In this document: positions 57,051 through 64,000 of the stretch, piece after piece
Layout: each line of letters starts with the position of its first letter
How positions within the stretch are numbered: position 1 is the stretch's first letter
Origin: Nitrospira sp. ND1
Lineage (GTDB): Bacteria; Nitrospirota; Nitrospiria; Nitrospirales; Nitrospiraceae
Assembly (NCBI RefSeq): GCF_900170025.1
Contig: NZ_FWEX01000006.1
Span: forward strand, 1,086,795 to 1,150,794
DNA length: 64,000 nt
Direction: 5' to 3'
Notes under the pieces: generated by a model
What the model was told of the DNA's origin: nothing
What the model saw: only the letters and a program-made list of their open reading frames with translations
The model's database searches: none
Program-made: the position numbers and the translations under genes

Positions 57051-57593
57051 CTATACCTGGCTGGACGTGATGCGGCAATAGCCGCGGGAGAGATAGTGCA
57101 GGCCGGACATCAGGGTCACCCCGCCCATGAGATACAGGAGCGGGTCAAGCGTGGCAAGATCAAGACGGCGAGAGGCAAAAAAGATAATGGCCACCAGCGT
57201 CGCGAGCTGAACCAAGGTGGTGCCCTTCCCCAGTACAGTCGGCGAAATATCGACCTGGGTATGGGTGAAATGGGCAACGGCCGCCCCCAGCATCAACATC
57301 AAATCACGGCTGACCACCAGAATCGTGAGCCAAAGCGGGACGAGATGCATCACGGAGAGCGTAATAAACCCCGTGGTCAGCATGAGTTTATCCGCCAGGG
57401 GATCCAGGACTTCTCCGAGTCTGGTCCGCTGATCGGCCACACGCGCGATGATTCCATCAAGCGCATCCGTCAATCCGGCAATGAAGAGCGTCGCCAGCGC
57501 ATAGTCGAATTGCTCATAGTTGAGCAACCCCACATACACCGGGATCAACAGGATGCGCAGCATCGTCAGACTGTTGGGAACGTTCATGTTCAT
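57051..57593 (-). CDS. pgsA: CDP-alcohol phosphatidyltransferase (PgsA type)
   Basis: A 180-residue membrane enzyme with the CDP-alcohol signature DALDGIIARVADQRTRLGE followed by VLDPLADKL (conserved Asp residues bind metal and substrate). Several membrane helices surround it. It probably makes phosphatidylglycerophosphate. ATG at 57593 without strong ribosome site. Another family member (PssA type) cannot be fully excluded. Confidence 0.88.
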   Translation of the reverse strand: MNMNVPNSLTMLRILLIPVYVGLLNYEQFDYALATLFIAGLTDALDGIIARVADQRTRLGEVLDPLADKLMLTTGFITLSVMHLVPLWLTILVVSRDLMLMLGAAVAHFTHTQVDISPTVLGKGTTLVQLATLVAIIFFASRRLDLATLDPLLYLMGGVTLMSGLHYLSRGYCRITSSQV

Positions 57594-57689
57594 CGAAACA
57601 GCTGGTGTTTGAATCGGCCCCTCGACTGGCGAACGATGTCACGCGAATCGCGCATCATAGAAACCCCTGGAGAACCTTGTCAACGACGG

Positions 57690-57718
57690 TTGCACTCCGG
57701 AAGGGAGGTCCCTATAAT
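57690..57718 (+). promoter_or_regulatory. Predicted sigma70-type promoter, near-consensus
   Basis: TTGCAC at 57690-57695, a 17-base spacer and a perfect TATAAT at 57713-57718. It drives the gene at 57764. Confidence 0.7.
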
Positions 57719-57763
57719 CGAGACGCGTAAGACGCTCCCAGCAGATGATAGACGGAGGTTTGT

Positions 57764-58084
57764 ATGAGTGGACTCCCCCTCCTCTTTAAGAAAGAGGGCT
57801 TAATCGAACGGCATCAAGTCGAGGGGATCGACCCGAGCGACCGATATTTTAATCGAGCGGTGCTCGTCAGTCGTGTGGCGGCGGGCTATACGGGGAAAGT
57901 CACCTATGAGGCCTATGCTGTCGAAGGCTCCGCTCACTCCACCACGGGTGCTGCCGTCAAGGCCGTCGTCGAGAAGTTGATGGGAGTCGGGTTTACCCGA
58001 TTGCGCACTCGCCTGAACTTCAAGGGCAACCGCTACCTGGCCGAAAAAGAAACCTGGACCGACTATCCGGACCTGCCAGCCTAA
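57764..58084 (+). CDS. Small conserved-looking hypothetical protein
   Basis: A 106-residue soluble protein (MSGLPLLFKKEGLIERHQVE). GGAGG lies before the ATG, and the promoter upstream is near consensus, so it should be well expressed. Alternating strands (NRAVLVSRVAAGYTGKVTYE) and a charged end (YLAEKETWTDYPDLPA) give no family match. Its stop overlaps that of the serine hydrolase gene on the other strand. Confidence 0.65.
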   Translation: MSGLPLLFKKEGLIERHQVEGIDPSDRYFNRAVLVSRVAAGYTGKVTYEAYAVEGSAHSTTGAAVKAVVEKLMGVGFTRLRTRLNFKGNRYLAEKETWTDYPDLPA

Positions 58085-59208
58085 TCTCCCAGAAATTCCC
58101 GGCAAATCAGATCGTGAATGAGCGGACGGAATGTCTTGATCCGTTCATTTTTCCTCGTCGGATGTACCCGGTTGGACAGCAGCACTACCTCCAATTCCTT
58201 AACCGAATCAATCCATAGCGAAGTCCCGGTATAGCCGAGATGCCCGAATGATTCGGGCGTGAAGCGCGTTCCGGAAGAAGACGGGGCTGACGGCGTATCC
58301 CACCCCAAAGCCCAGCCGGCATTCGGTATTCCCTGCTGACGGGTCGTAAACAGGGTGACGAGGTCAGGCTGTAGCAATCCCGTCTTCCCGCGCCGGCCAT
58401 CCATCCACGCCTTCGCCACCGCGAGTACCGCGCGCGCCGTGCCGAACAACCCGGCATGGCCGGCCACACCGCCCAGAGCAAAGGCATTCTCGTCGTGCAC
58501 TTCGCCGCACAACATGCGTCCCCTCCAAGGATCGTCTTCAGTCGGAGCGATCGCATGTGATTCCAATGAGGCGGCAGGCATGGCCTGCGACTCGCGCGGG
58601 ACGTACGCAAGCGGCTGTGCCTCCAGCGGGCGATAGATCTGGTTGTTGCAAAATTGGTCCAGCGACTCACCTGCCAGCCGCTCCACCGCCCATCCCAGCA
58701 GCATGAACCCCAGGTCGCTATACAGACTGCGAGAGCCTCGTTCATAGACCAACGCTTCTTGTGCGATATACCCCAGCACTGCCTCGCGCGCCGCCGTACG
58801 TCCCGGAAATCCGGCCTGTCCTGCCTCAAGCGAAGCCAGCCGCTCGTAATAAGGTCGCCACCCGGGAAGCCCTGAGCTATGCGTGAGCAATTGATGAATA
58901 GAGGCCGCCCCCGCTGCACTGCCCTGCAGCGCAATCAAGATGCGATCGATCCGATCATCCAGCGTCAGCTTGCCGCGCTGCATCAGCAACAGCAACGCCG
59001 TGGTGGTCGCCAGCACCTTGGTCAAAGAGGCCAGGTCGTAGCAGGTGTGGATCGTCACCCCCTCGCCCGGAATCTGCGGGGACAGGCGGCCGACAGCACC
59101 TTCATAGATCAACGTTCCTCGCAATCGGACAGCCAACACCGCGCCGGGAAAGGCGCCGTCGTCGACGGCTGCCTGTAGGGCAGCCTGAAGGGGATTTGTT
59201 GTGGCCAT
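58081..59208 (-). CDS. Beta-lactamase-family serine hydrolase
   Basis: A 375-residue class C-type serine hydrolase (penicillin-binding fold). The SxxK motif is SLTK in CYDLASLTKVLATT; the Tyr partner is in YSDLGFMLLGWAVE; and a third motif region is near HLGYTGTSLW. Such proteins include esterases, D-Ala peptidases and anhydromuropeptide amidases, so the substrate is unknown. There is no obvious signal peptide. ATG 59208 is preferred over the longer frame. Confidence 0.8.
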   Translation of the reverse strand: MATTNPLQAALQAAVDDGAFPGAVLAVRLRGTLIYEGAVGRLSPQIPGEGVTIHTCYDLASLTKVLATTTALLLLMQRGKLTLDDRIDRILIALQGSAAGAASIHQLLTHSSGLPGWRPYYERLASLEAGQAGFPGRTAAREAVLGYIAQEALVYERGSRSLYSDLGFMLLGWAVERLAGESLDQFCNNQIYRPLEAQPLAYVPRESQAMPAASLESHAIAPTEDDPWRGRMLCGEVHDENAFALGGVAGHAGLFGTARAVLAVAKAWMDGRRGKTGLLQPDLVTLFTTRQQGIPNAGWALGWDTPSAPSSSGTRFTPESFGHLGYTGTSLWIDSVKELEVVLLSNRVHPTRKNERIKTFRPLIHDLICREFLGD

Positions 59209-59322
59209 GAATACGCGCCTACGTGTGATGCACAGGGAGATGGAGGGAGAACGGAAGGGCGGAGCCCCCTTGGTAGCCCCCGCTCGCAGGCGGAGATGGA
59301 CGCCCAAGGGAGTGCAGAATGC

Positions 59323-59835
59323 TCAACGCGCCGTGCTTGATTCGCCGGTTAACTTCCCTTCGACCGAAGCCGCATCCGACTGATACGCGTCGCTTTCTTC
59401 CACTTCCAACATACGTTCAAACGATCGCAGGGTTGAACGGAATCGCTCCACCATCATCAGACGCTGTTTCTGGAGATCCGCGAGACCACGTTGCATGTCG
59501 GAGAGACTCACCCGCGCCTGCCGGATGATCTCACTCGCCTTCAGCTCCGCTTCCTTCACAATCAGGTCGGACTCGCGCTGCGCAGACCGTTTCACATCCT
59601 CGGCCAACGTCTGGGCTGAGACCAAGGTATTCGAGAGCGTCGTCTCCGTGCGTCGCAAGTCGGTGACCTGCTGCTCGGTTGCGGTCAGCTTTTCACGAAG
59701 CGCACTGTTCTCTCGATTCAAGTTCTCGACGGTCAATGCCAGCTCCTCGAGGAACCGGTTCACTTCGTCCCGGTCATAACCCCGGAACTTGACCTGAAAG
59801 ACCATCTGCTGAATGTCGATGGGAGTGATTTTCAT
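59323..59835 (-). CDS. divIVA: DivIVA-domain coiled-coil protein
   Basis: A 170-residue DivIVA protein starting MKITPIDIQQMVFQVKFRGY with DRDEVNRFLEELA, followed by a long coiled coil. DivIVA sits at poles or septa and recruits partners. AAGAGGTG precedes the ATG. It ends the division-gene row ftsA-ftsZ-pgeF-yggS-proC-yggT-divIVA. Confidence 0.93.
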   Translation of the reverse strand: MKITPIDIQQMVFQVKFRGYDRDEVNRFLEELALTVENLNRENSALREKLTATEQQVTDLRRTETTLSNTLVSAQTLAEDVKRSAQRESDLIVKEAELKASEIIRQARVSLSDMQRGLADLQKQRLMMVERFRSTLRSFERMLEVEESDAYQSDAASVEGKLTGESSTAR

Positions 59836-59856
59836 ACGACACCTCTTCCCCGACGG

Positions 59857-60153
59857 TTAATGCATCCGCACGGCGATATCCCGTAACGATTGAACCACGG
59901 CATATTGCAAAAAGACAAGAATCAGAATCGCGATCATCGGCGACAGATCCATGCCCATGCGCCATCCTACCAGCCGACGGATCGGCGTGAGCACGGGCTC
60001 CGTCGCGCGCTCCAAAAACTGCACGATCGGGTTCCACGGATCCGGATTGACCCACGAAATCAACGCGCGGGCGATGATGACCCACATGTACAGCCACAAC
60101 ACCGTATCCAACACCGTGGCAGTCCCCTGCAGCACATTGCTCATCACAAACAT
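59857..60153 (-). CDS. yggT: YggT-family membrane protein
   Basis: A 98-residue membrane protein with two YggT-type helices (LDTVLWLYMWVIIARALISW and MIAILILVFLQYAVVQSL) around the conserved NPDPWNPIVQFLERATEPVL. Function in cell envelope or osmotic response is suggested for the family but not settled. Its ATG overlaps the proC stop by one base. Confidence 0.9.
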   Translation of the reverse strand: MFVMSNVLQGTATVLDTVLWLYMWVIIARALISWVNPDPWNPIVQFLERATEPVLTPIRRLVGWRMGMDLSPMIAILILVFLQYAVVQSLRDIAVRMH

Positions 60154-60959
60154 CAGCGTCCCAACTCCTGTGAACGTTTTGTGGCCGCCTCGACGGCCGC
60201 CATCAGACAGCTCCGCAGCCCACCGGCCTCCAATTGATATAACCCGGCAATCGTGGTGCCGCCCGGCGACGCCACTTGGTCTTTCAACTTGGCCGGATGT
60301 TCGCCCTGCTCCAAAACCATCCGCGCAGCTCCCAGGACCGTCTGCGCAGCCAGGAGTTCCGCGGTCGCCCGCGGTAAGCCCATCCGGACGCCGCCGTCGG
60401 CCAATGCTTCAATCGCGACGAATACATAGGCGGGTCCGCTTCCGCTCAGACCGGTCACCGCATCCATGAGTCGTTCCTCGACCGACACGACCGACCCGAC
60501 CGCCTCAAATAATGTCCGCACCGCAGCCAGATCGTCAGATTGGAGATCAGGCTGACAGGTCAACGCCGTCACTCCTTCTCGCACGAGGGCCGGCGTGTTG
60601 GGCATCGCCCGTACGATTCCTCTGGGCGTCACGATCCGCTCGCGAATCCAGGCGGTCGTCACACCGGCGGCGATGGAGACGACCAATTTCCCGGCGCAGG
60701 CCTGCCCCGCATCACTGAGCACCGCCGGCATCGCCTGCGGTTTCACCGCGAGAACCACCAGATCGGCCTCCCGAACAGCCTTCGCATTCTCATCGCCGAC
60801 GCGAATGCCGAAGCGCGATTTCAACGCATCGCGACGCGCGGCGACCGGATCCGTCGCGCAAATGAACGCAGGCTCACAGGCCCCCGCGGCCAGCAGCCCG
60901 CCGATCAGGGCCTCCGCCATTTGCCCGCCTCCGAGGAATGCAATCGGTTTTGTCAGCAT
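60153..60959 (-). CDS. proC: Pyrroline-5-carboxylate reductase
   Basis: A 268-residue ProC, the last step of proline synthesis. It has the NADPH loop FLGGGQMAEALIGGL, VVLAVKPQAM, RAMPNTPALVREGVTAL, and GLSGSGPAYVFVAIEALADG. GAGGTGAG lies before the ATG at 60959. The longer frame to 61031 overlaps yggS and is unlikely. Confidence 0.96.
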   Translation of the reverse strand: MLTKPIAFLGGGQMAEALIGGLLAAGACEPAFICATDPVAARRDALKSRFGIRVGDENAKAVREADLVVLAVKPQAMPAVLSDAGQACAGKLVVSIAAGVTTAWIRERIVTPRGIVRAMPNTPALVREGVTALTCQPDLQSDDLAAVRTLFEAVGSVVSVEERLMDAVTGLSGSGPAYVFVAIEALADGGVRMGLPRATAELLAAQTVLGAARMVLEQGEHPAKLKDQVASPGGTTIAGLYQLEAGGLRSCLMAAVEAATKRSQELGR

Positions 60960-60963
60960 CGAA

Positions 60964-61671
60964 CTACTCACCTCGCGCTCCGAAAATCGCCGTTCCGACT
61001 CGCACGTACGTCGCCCCCTCCTCAATCGCAACGGGATAGTCGTGCGACATGCCCATCGAGAGTTCCTGCATATTAATGTTCCTGTGCCCCCGCGCTGTCA
61101 ATGTCTGAGCGAGGGTCCGGAGTTGTCGAAAGTAGGGACGCGCGTCTTCCGCCGTCGGAGTGGGTGGGGGAATGGCCATGAGGCCGCGAATATCCAGATG
61201 CTCAAGCCCGTTCAGGGATTCCAGGGCCGCCCCCAGTGTCGTCGACTCAAATCCTCCCTTGCTGGCTTCTCCAGCAAGATTCACTTCCAGCAGAACACGT
61301 TGCCGCAGCCCCGCGGCCTTCGCCTGTCGGTCGATCTCTTCCGCCAGGGCGAGACTATCGACGGAATGAATCGTCTCAAATCGCCCGATGACCGATTTCA
61401 CCTTGCGCCGTTGCAGGCTGCCGATAAAGTGCCACACGACCCCTTCGCGCCCTAACGTGTCGATTTTCGGCAAGGCCTCCTGGAGACGGTTTTCTCCAAG
61501 ATGTCGGATGCCGGCGTCCACTGCCTGACGCAATCGTTCAACTGACACGGTCTTGGACGCGGCGATGAGACGAACAGACTCCGGCGGGCGCCCCGCACGG
61601 GCGGCCGCACGTTGCATTTCGTCGAACACCGTTCGAACCCGGTCCGCAATCGTTCCCAGCGCTGCATCCAT
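60964..61671 (-). CDS. YggS-family PLP-binding homeostasis protein
   Basis: A 235-residue alanine-racemase-fold protein. The PLP lysine is in LIAASKTVSVERL, followed by HLGENRLQEAL, WHFIGSLQRRK and LSMGMSHDYPVAIEEGATYV. The family buffers pyridoxal phosphate and keeps amino acid pools balanced. The yggS-proC-yggT order is widely conserved. The gene ends 4 bases before proC. Confidence 0.95.
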   Translation of the reverse strand: MDAALGTIADRVRTVFDEMQRAAARAGRPPESVRLIAASKTVSVERLRQAVDAGIRHLGENRLQEALPKIDTLGREGVVWHFIGSLQRRKVKSVIGRFETIHSVDSLALAEEIDRQAKAAGLRQRVLLEVNLAGEASKGGFESTTLGAALESLNGLEHLDIRGLMAIPPPTPTAEDARPYFRQLRTLAQTLTARGHRNINMQELSMGMSHDYPVAIEEGATYVRVGTAIFGARGE

Positions 61672-61771
61672 CCTGCCGCCTTGCGGATTGCTCCACGTGT
61701 ACTATCACCCGATGCCGCCGTGAAGACGCAATAGGACAGGCTCCGGGAATGAAGTCCGTAACGAGTCGATC

Positions 61772-62515
61772 TCAACCCGGCCGGCGAGGCAGGAGAGCAA
61801 TGCCACTCACCATCGTCGCCTTGACCACGCCTTCGCGACGATAACTATAAAATCGCTCGGGCTGACAGATGGTACAGGCATCAACCGTGGCGACCCGCTC
61901 TGCGGCCAACCCGTCAGCCAACGCTTGCCGGCGCACAAAGGCGCGCAGATCCAGATGCGCCTTCTGGCTACTCACCGGTTTCACGACAGATCGCCACTCG
62001 GGAAAGACCTCCCGCAGTCGCGCAAGGACCGGCTCATCCACTTCGTAACAGCAGGAACCAGCGGAAGGACCGATCGCCATCTGCAGCCGATCCACGGTCG
62101 CCCCGAACCGGCTCACCATCAAGGCCACCGTCTTCGGCACAATACCGGCCACCGCACCCCGCCAGCCTGCATGGATCGCCGCAACCACCCGTCGCTCCGG
62201 ATCGTGCAGGAGCACAGGCACGCAATCCGCGGTCCGCACGGTCACCATCAGCCCCGGCTGATCGGTCACCAACGCGTCCCAGCCTCCTTCGAAAGCGTCG
62301 CCCTCCTCGACCGGCCGATCGACGATCAGCGCATCCGTCCCGTGAACCTGTTTGACGGACAGAATGACGCTCGCGCCCCGCTCGCGATGCAGAGCCCCTG
62401 GCACAGCGGCACGACCCGGTGTCACCGAGACGGACGACAACCGGGTGCCGAAAAAATGTTCCACCCCATCCGCAGGCGTCGCAAACGACGGCGCGGTGAT
62501 GACCTCTGACACCAT
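61772..62515 (-). CDS. pgeF: PgeF/YfiH-type multicopper-like purine nucleoside phosphorylase
   Basis: A 247-residue protein of the laccase-domain (COG1496) family, with RTADCVPVLLHDP, VVAAIHAGWRGAVAGI, GPSAGSCCYEVDEPV and ACTICQPERFYSYRREG. The Cys/His set binds zinc in related purine phosphorylases. E. coli YfiH (PgeF) acts on peptidoglycan editing. ATG 62515 is chosen; it lies 40 bases after the ftsZ stop. Confidence 0.9.
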   Translation of the reverse strand: MVSEVITAPSFATPADGVEHFFGTRLSSVSVTPGRAAVPGALHRERGASVILSVKQVHGTDALIVDRPVEEGDAFEGGWDALVTDQPGLMVTVRTADCVPVLLHDPERRVVAAIHAGWRGAVAGIVPKTVALMVSRFGATVDRLQMAIGPSAGSCCYEVDEPVLARLREVFPEWRSVVKPVSSQKAHLDLRAFVRRQALADGLAAERVATVDACTICQPERFYSYRREGVVKATMVSGIALLPRRPG

Positions 62516-62555
62516 CCCCGTTCCAGACCTCGCAGTGACCGATACCGCTCCGTGC

Positions 62556-63758
62556 TCAGTCGGCCTGCTTCCGTAGGAAGGTCGGCACATCCCATTCGTC
62601 ATCGCCGACCACCGCGATCCGCTCCACGGCTTCCCGGGTCTCGCCCATGCGGCGAAGGAAGGTCGGACGATCCAGGTCTTTATGAGGCCGATCCGATCCC
62701 GCGGCATGCACGCCGGTCAGCACCTGTTGCGCCGGGCGTCCATTGGGGGTCCGCGCCGCGGGACGTTCGGCCGTGACGGTCGGTCGCGCAGTCGCTTGTT
62801 CTTCGCGCTCGAAGCCGGTCGCAATCACGGTCACGATCAGATCATCACCGATCTCAGGATTGATGACCTGTCCGACGATGATGTTCGCTTCGGCATCCGC
62901 CGCATGCTGAACGATCGAGGCCGCTTCTTCCACTTCATGCAGCGACATATTCGGGCCGCCTGTGATATTCAGCAGCACTCCACGGGCACCTTCGACACTG
63001 CCCTCTTCCAACAAGGGACTGCAAATCGCCTTCTGCGCCGCTTCCTGCGCCCGGTTGGCGCCGCGTCCGATGCCCATCCCCATCACCGCGCGCCCCGTGT
63101 GGGCCATGATGGTCCGCACATCGGCGAAATCCACGTTGACCAACCCGATGGTCGTAATCACGTCCGCAATGCCCTGGATCGCCTGACGCAGCACATCGTC
63201 CGCCACCTTGAACGCATCCAGCAACGGGGTGGCCTTGTCCACGATTCCCAGCAACCGTTGGTTCGGGATAATCAGGAGCGTATCGACATGCCTCCCGAGA
63301 TCGCGAATGCCTTCCTCGGCGTGGCTCATCCGCCGGTGTCCTTCATACTGGAAGGGTTTGGTCACGACCGCGACGGTCAGGATGCCCAGTTCACGCGCAA
63401 TGCTGGCCACGATCGGAGCCGCGCCCGTCCCGGTGCCGCCGCCCATGCCGGCGGTGACAAACACCATGTCGGCGCCGACCAGACTCTCGCGAATCTCATC
63501 TTTACTTTCCAACGCGGCGTCGCGTCCCACTTCAGGCTTGGCACCGGCGCCGAGGCCGCGAGTCCGTTCCGGACCGATCTGAATCTTATACGACGCCTGG
63601 GACCGCTCGAGTGCCTGCACATCCGTATTCGCGGCCACGAAATCGACCCGGCACAATCCGCCGGTGATCATCGTATTGACGGCGTTGCACCCCGCTCCTC
63701 CGACACCGATCACTTTGATGCGAACGGGCGATTGCGGCTCCTCTTGAAATGAAAACAT
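62556..63758 (-). CDS. ftsZ: Cell division protein FtsZ
   Basis: A 400-residue tubulin-like GTPase that forms the division ring. The GTP loop [12 protein letters not shown] is present, as are the N-terminal [18 protein letters not shown] and T7 region NVDFADV. After the GTPase domain the linker ends in two related peptides, RPTFLRRMG and [10 protein letters not shown]; the second is the normal C-terminal tip that binds FtsA. GGGAGGTG lies before the ATG at 63758. It is 54 bases after ftsA. Confidence 0.96.
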   Translation of the reverse strand: MFSFQEEPQSPVRIKVIGVGGAGCNAVNTMITGGLCRVDFVAANTDVQALERSQASYKIQIGPERTRGLGAGAKPEVGRDAALESKDEIRESLVGADMVFVTAGMGGGTGTGAAPIVASIARELGILTVAVVTKPFQYEGHRRMSHAEEGIRDLGRHVDTLLIIPNQRLLGIVDKATPLLDAFKVADDVLRQAIQGIADVITTIGLVNVDFADVRTIMAHTGRAVMGMGIGRGANRAQEAAQKAICSPLLEEGSVEGARGVLLNITGGPNMSLHEVEEAASIVQHAADAEANIIVGQVINPEIGDDLIVTVIATGFEREEQATARPTVTAERPAARTPNGRPAQQVLTGVHAAGSDRPHKDLDRPTFLRRMGETREAVERIAVVGDDEWDVPTFLRKQAD

Positions 63759-63812
63759 CGTGGCACCTCCCTTGACGATGGTGCGGACGTGGTCTTAAGC
63801 CGTCCGCAAAAG

Positions 63813-64000
63813 TTAGAAAAACTCGAACATCCACGATCGCATGCGATCGAACACTTTCCCCAACCCTTTGCCATGACGGATGCCGGCGGCCTCCAAGTTG
63901 TCGGCATGTTGACGTGCATGCAACAACAGCCCAACACCGGTCGCGTGCATCGGGTTGCTGACGATATCGCGCAGCCCACCGATGCCCGTCGGCATGCCGC
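63813..64000 (-). CDS. ftsA: Cell division protein FtsA, C-terminal part (5' end outside window)
   Basis: The last 62 codons of FtsA: PTGIGGLRDIVSNPMHATGV (the actin-fold end, with GxPxxIGGL-like loop), then LLLHARQHADN, and the amphipathic membrane-targeting tip FDRMRSWMFEFF. FtsA tethers FtsZ to the membrane. The start lies beyond 64000. The ftsA-ftsZ order is classical. Confidence 0.85.
   Translation of the reverse strand, partial: GMPTGIGGLRDIVSNPMHATGVGLLLHARQHADNLEAAGIRHGKGLGKVFDRMRSWMFEFF

Noticed and set aside
62682-63752. Plus-strand open frame (356 codons)
   Set aside because: Antisense to ftsZ.

Overview
The window reads as a chromosomal segment of a GC-rich bacterium of the Nitrospira type (Nitrospirota). 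That is an inference. It rests on a five-gene 2-oxoacid:ferredoxin oxidoreductase of the kind used in the reductive TCA cycle, many hybrid histidine kinases, a cytochrome/cupredoxin electron-transfer group, and the mix of housekeeping operons. I saw no rRNA, tRNA or CRISPR array.

Left part (1-8.5 kb): the 5' end of an Fpg/Nei DNA glycosylase, a dual-specificity phosphatase, small zinc-ribbon and hypothetical proteins, an Rsm22-type methyltransferase, and the oxidoreductase operon porB-G-D-E-A behind a good sigma70-like promoter. A small methylenetetrahydrofolate-reductase C-terminal-domain protein and queF follow.

Signalling and electron-transfer part (8.7-34.5 kb): an outer-membrane porin with an N-terminal c-type haem, a dihaem cytochrome c and a secreted cupredoxin-like protein lead directly into two large hybrid histidine kinases. 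Then come apaH, a DUF309 gene, a one-carbon group (panB-metF, folD), a beta-propeller protein and a zinc-ribbon protein with a natural poly-His tail. A second signalling array follows: membrane kinase, FIST-domain sensor, PAS/GAF hybrid kinase, REC-kinase. The FIST gene is split by an IS3-family element. Its two transposase frames can be joined through a TTTTTTA slippery heptamer, and removing the element restores the FIST frame.

Middle part (34.8-49.4 kb): a polysaccharide deacetylase, a secreted hypothetical, and a long minus-strand run rpsF-ssb-rpsR-yceD-rpmF-plsX-fabH-fabD-fabG-acpP-fabF-rnc-cyclophilin that joins ribosomal-protein and fatty-acid genes. Upstream lie two paralogous Gly/Tyr-rich lipoproteins, an outer-membrane barrel and an indoleamine 2,3-dioxygenase.

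Right part (48.8-64 kb): ispE-prs-rplY-pth, the pilus genes pilC-pilS-pilR, pgsA, a serine hydrolase, and the end of the division cluster (ftsA 3' end, ftsZ, pgeF, yggS, proC, yggT, divIVA). Most start codons were moved inward from the longest open frame on the basis of ribosome binding sites and family length.
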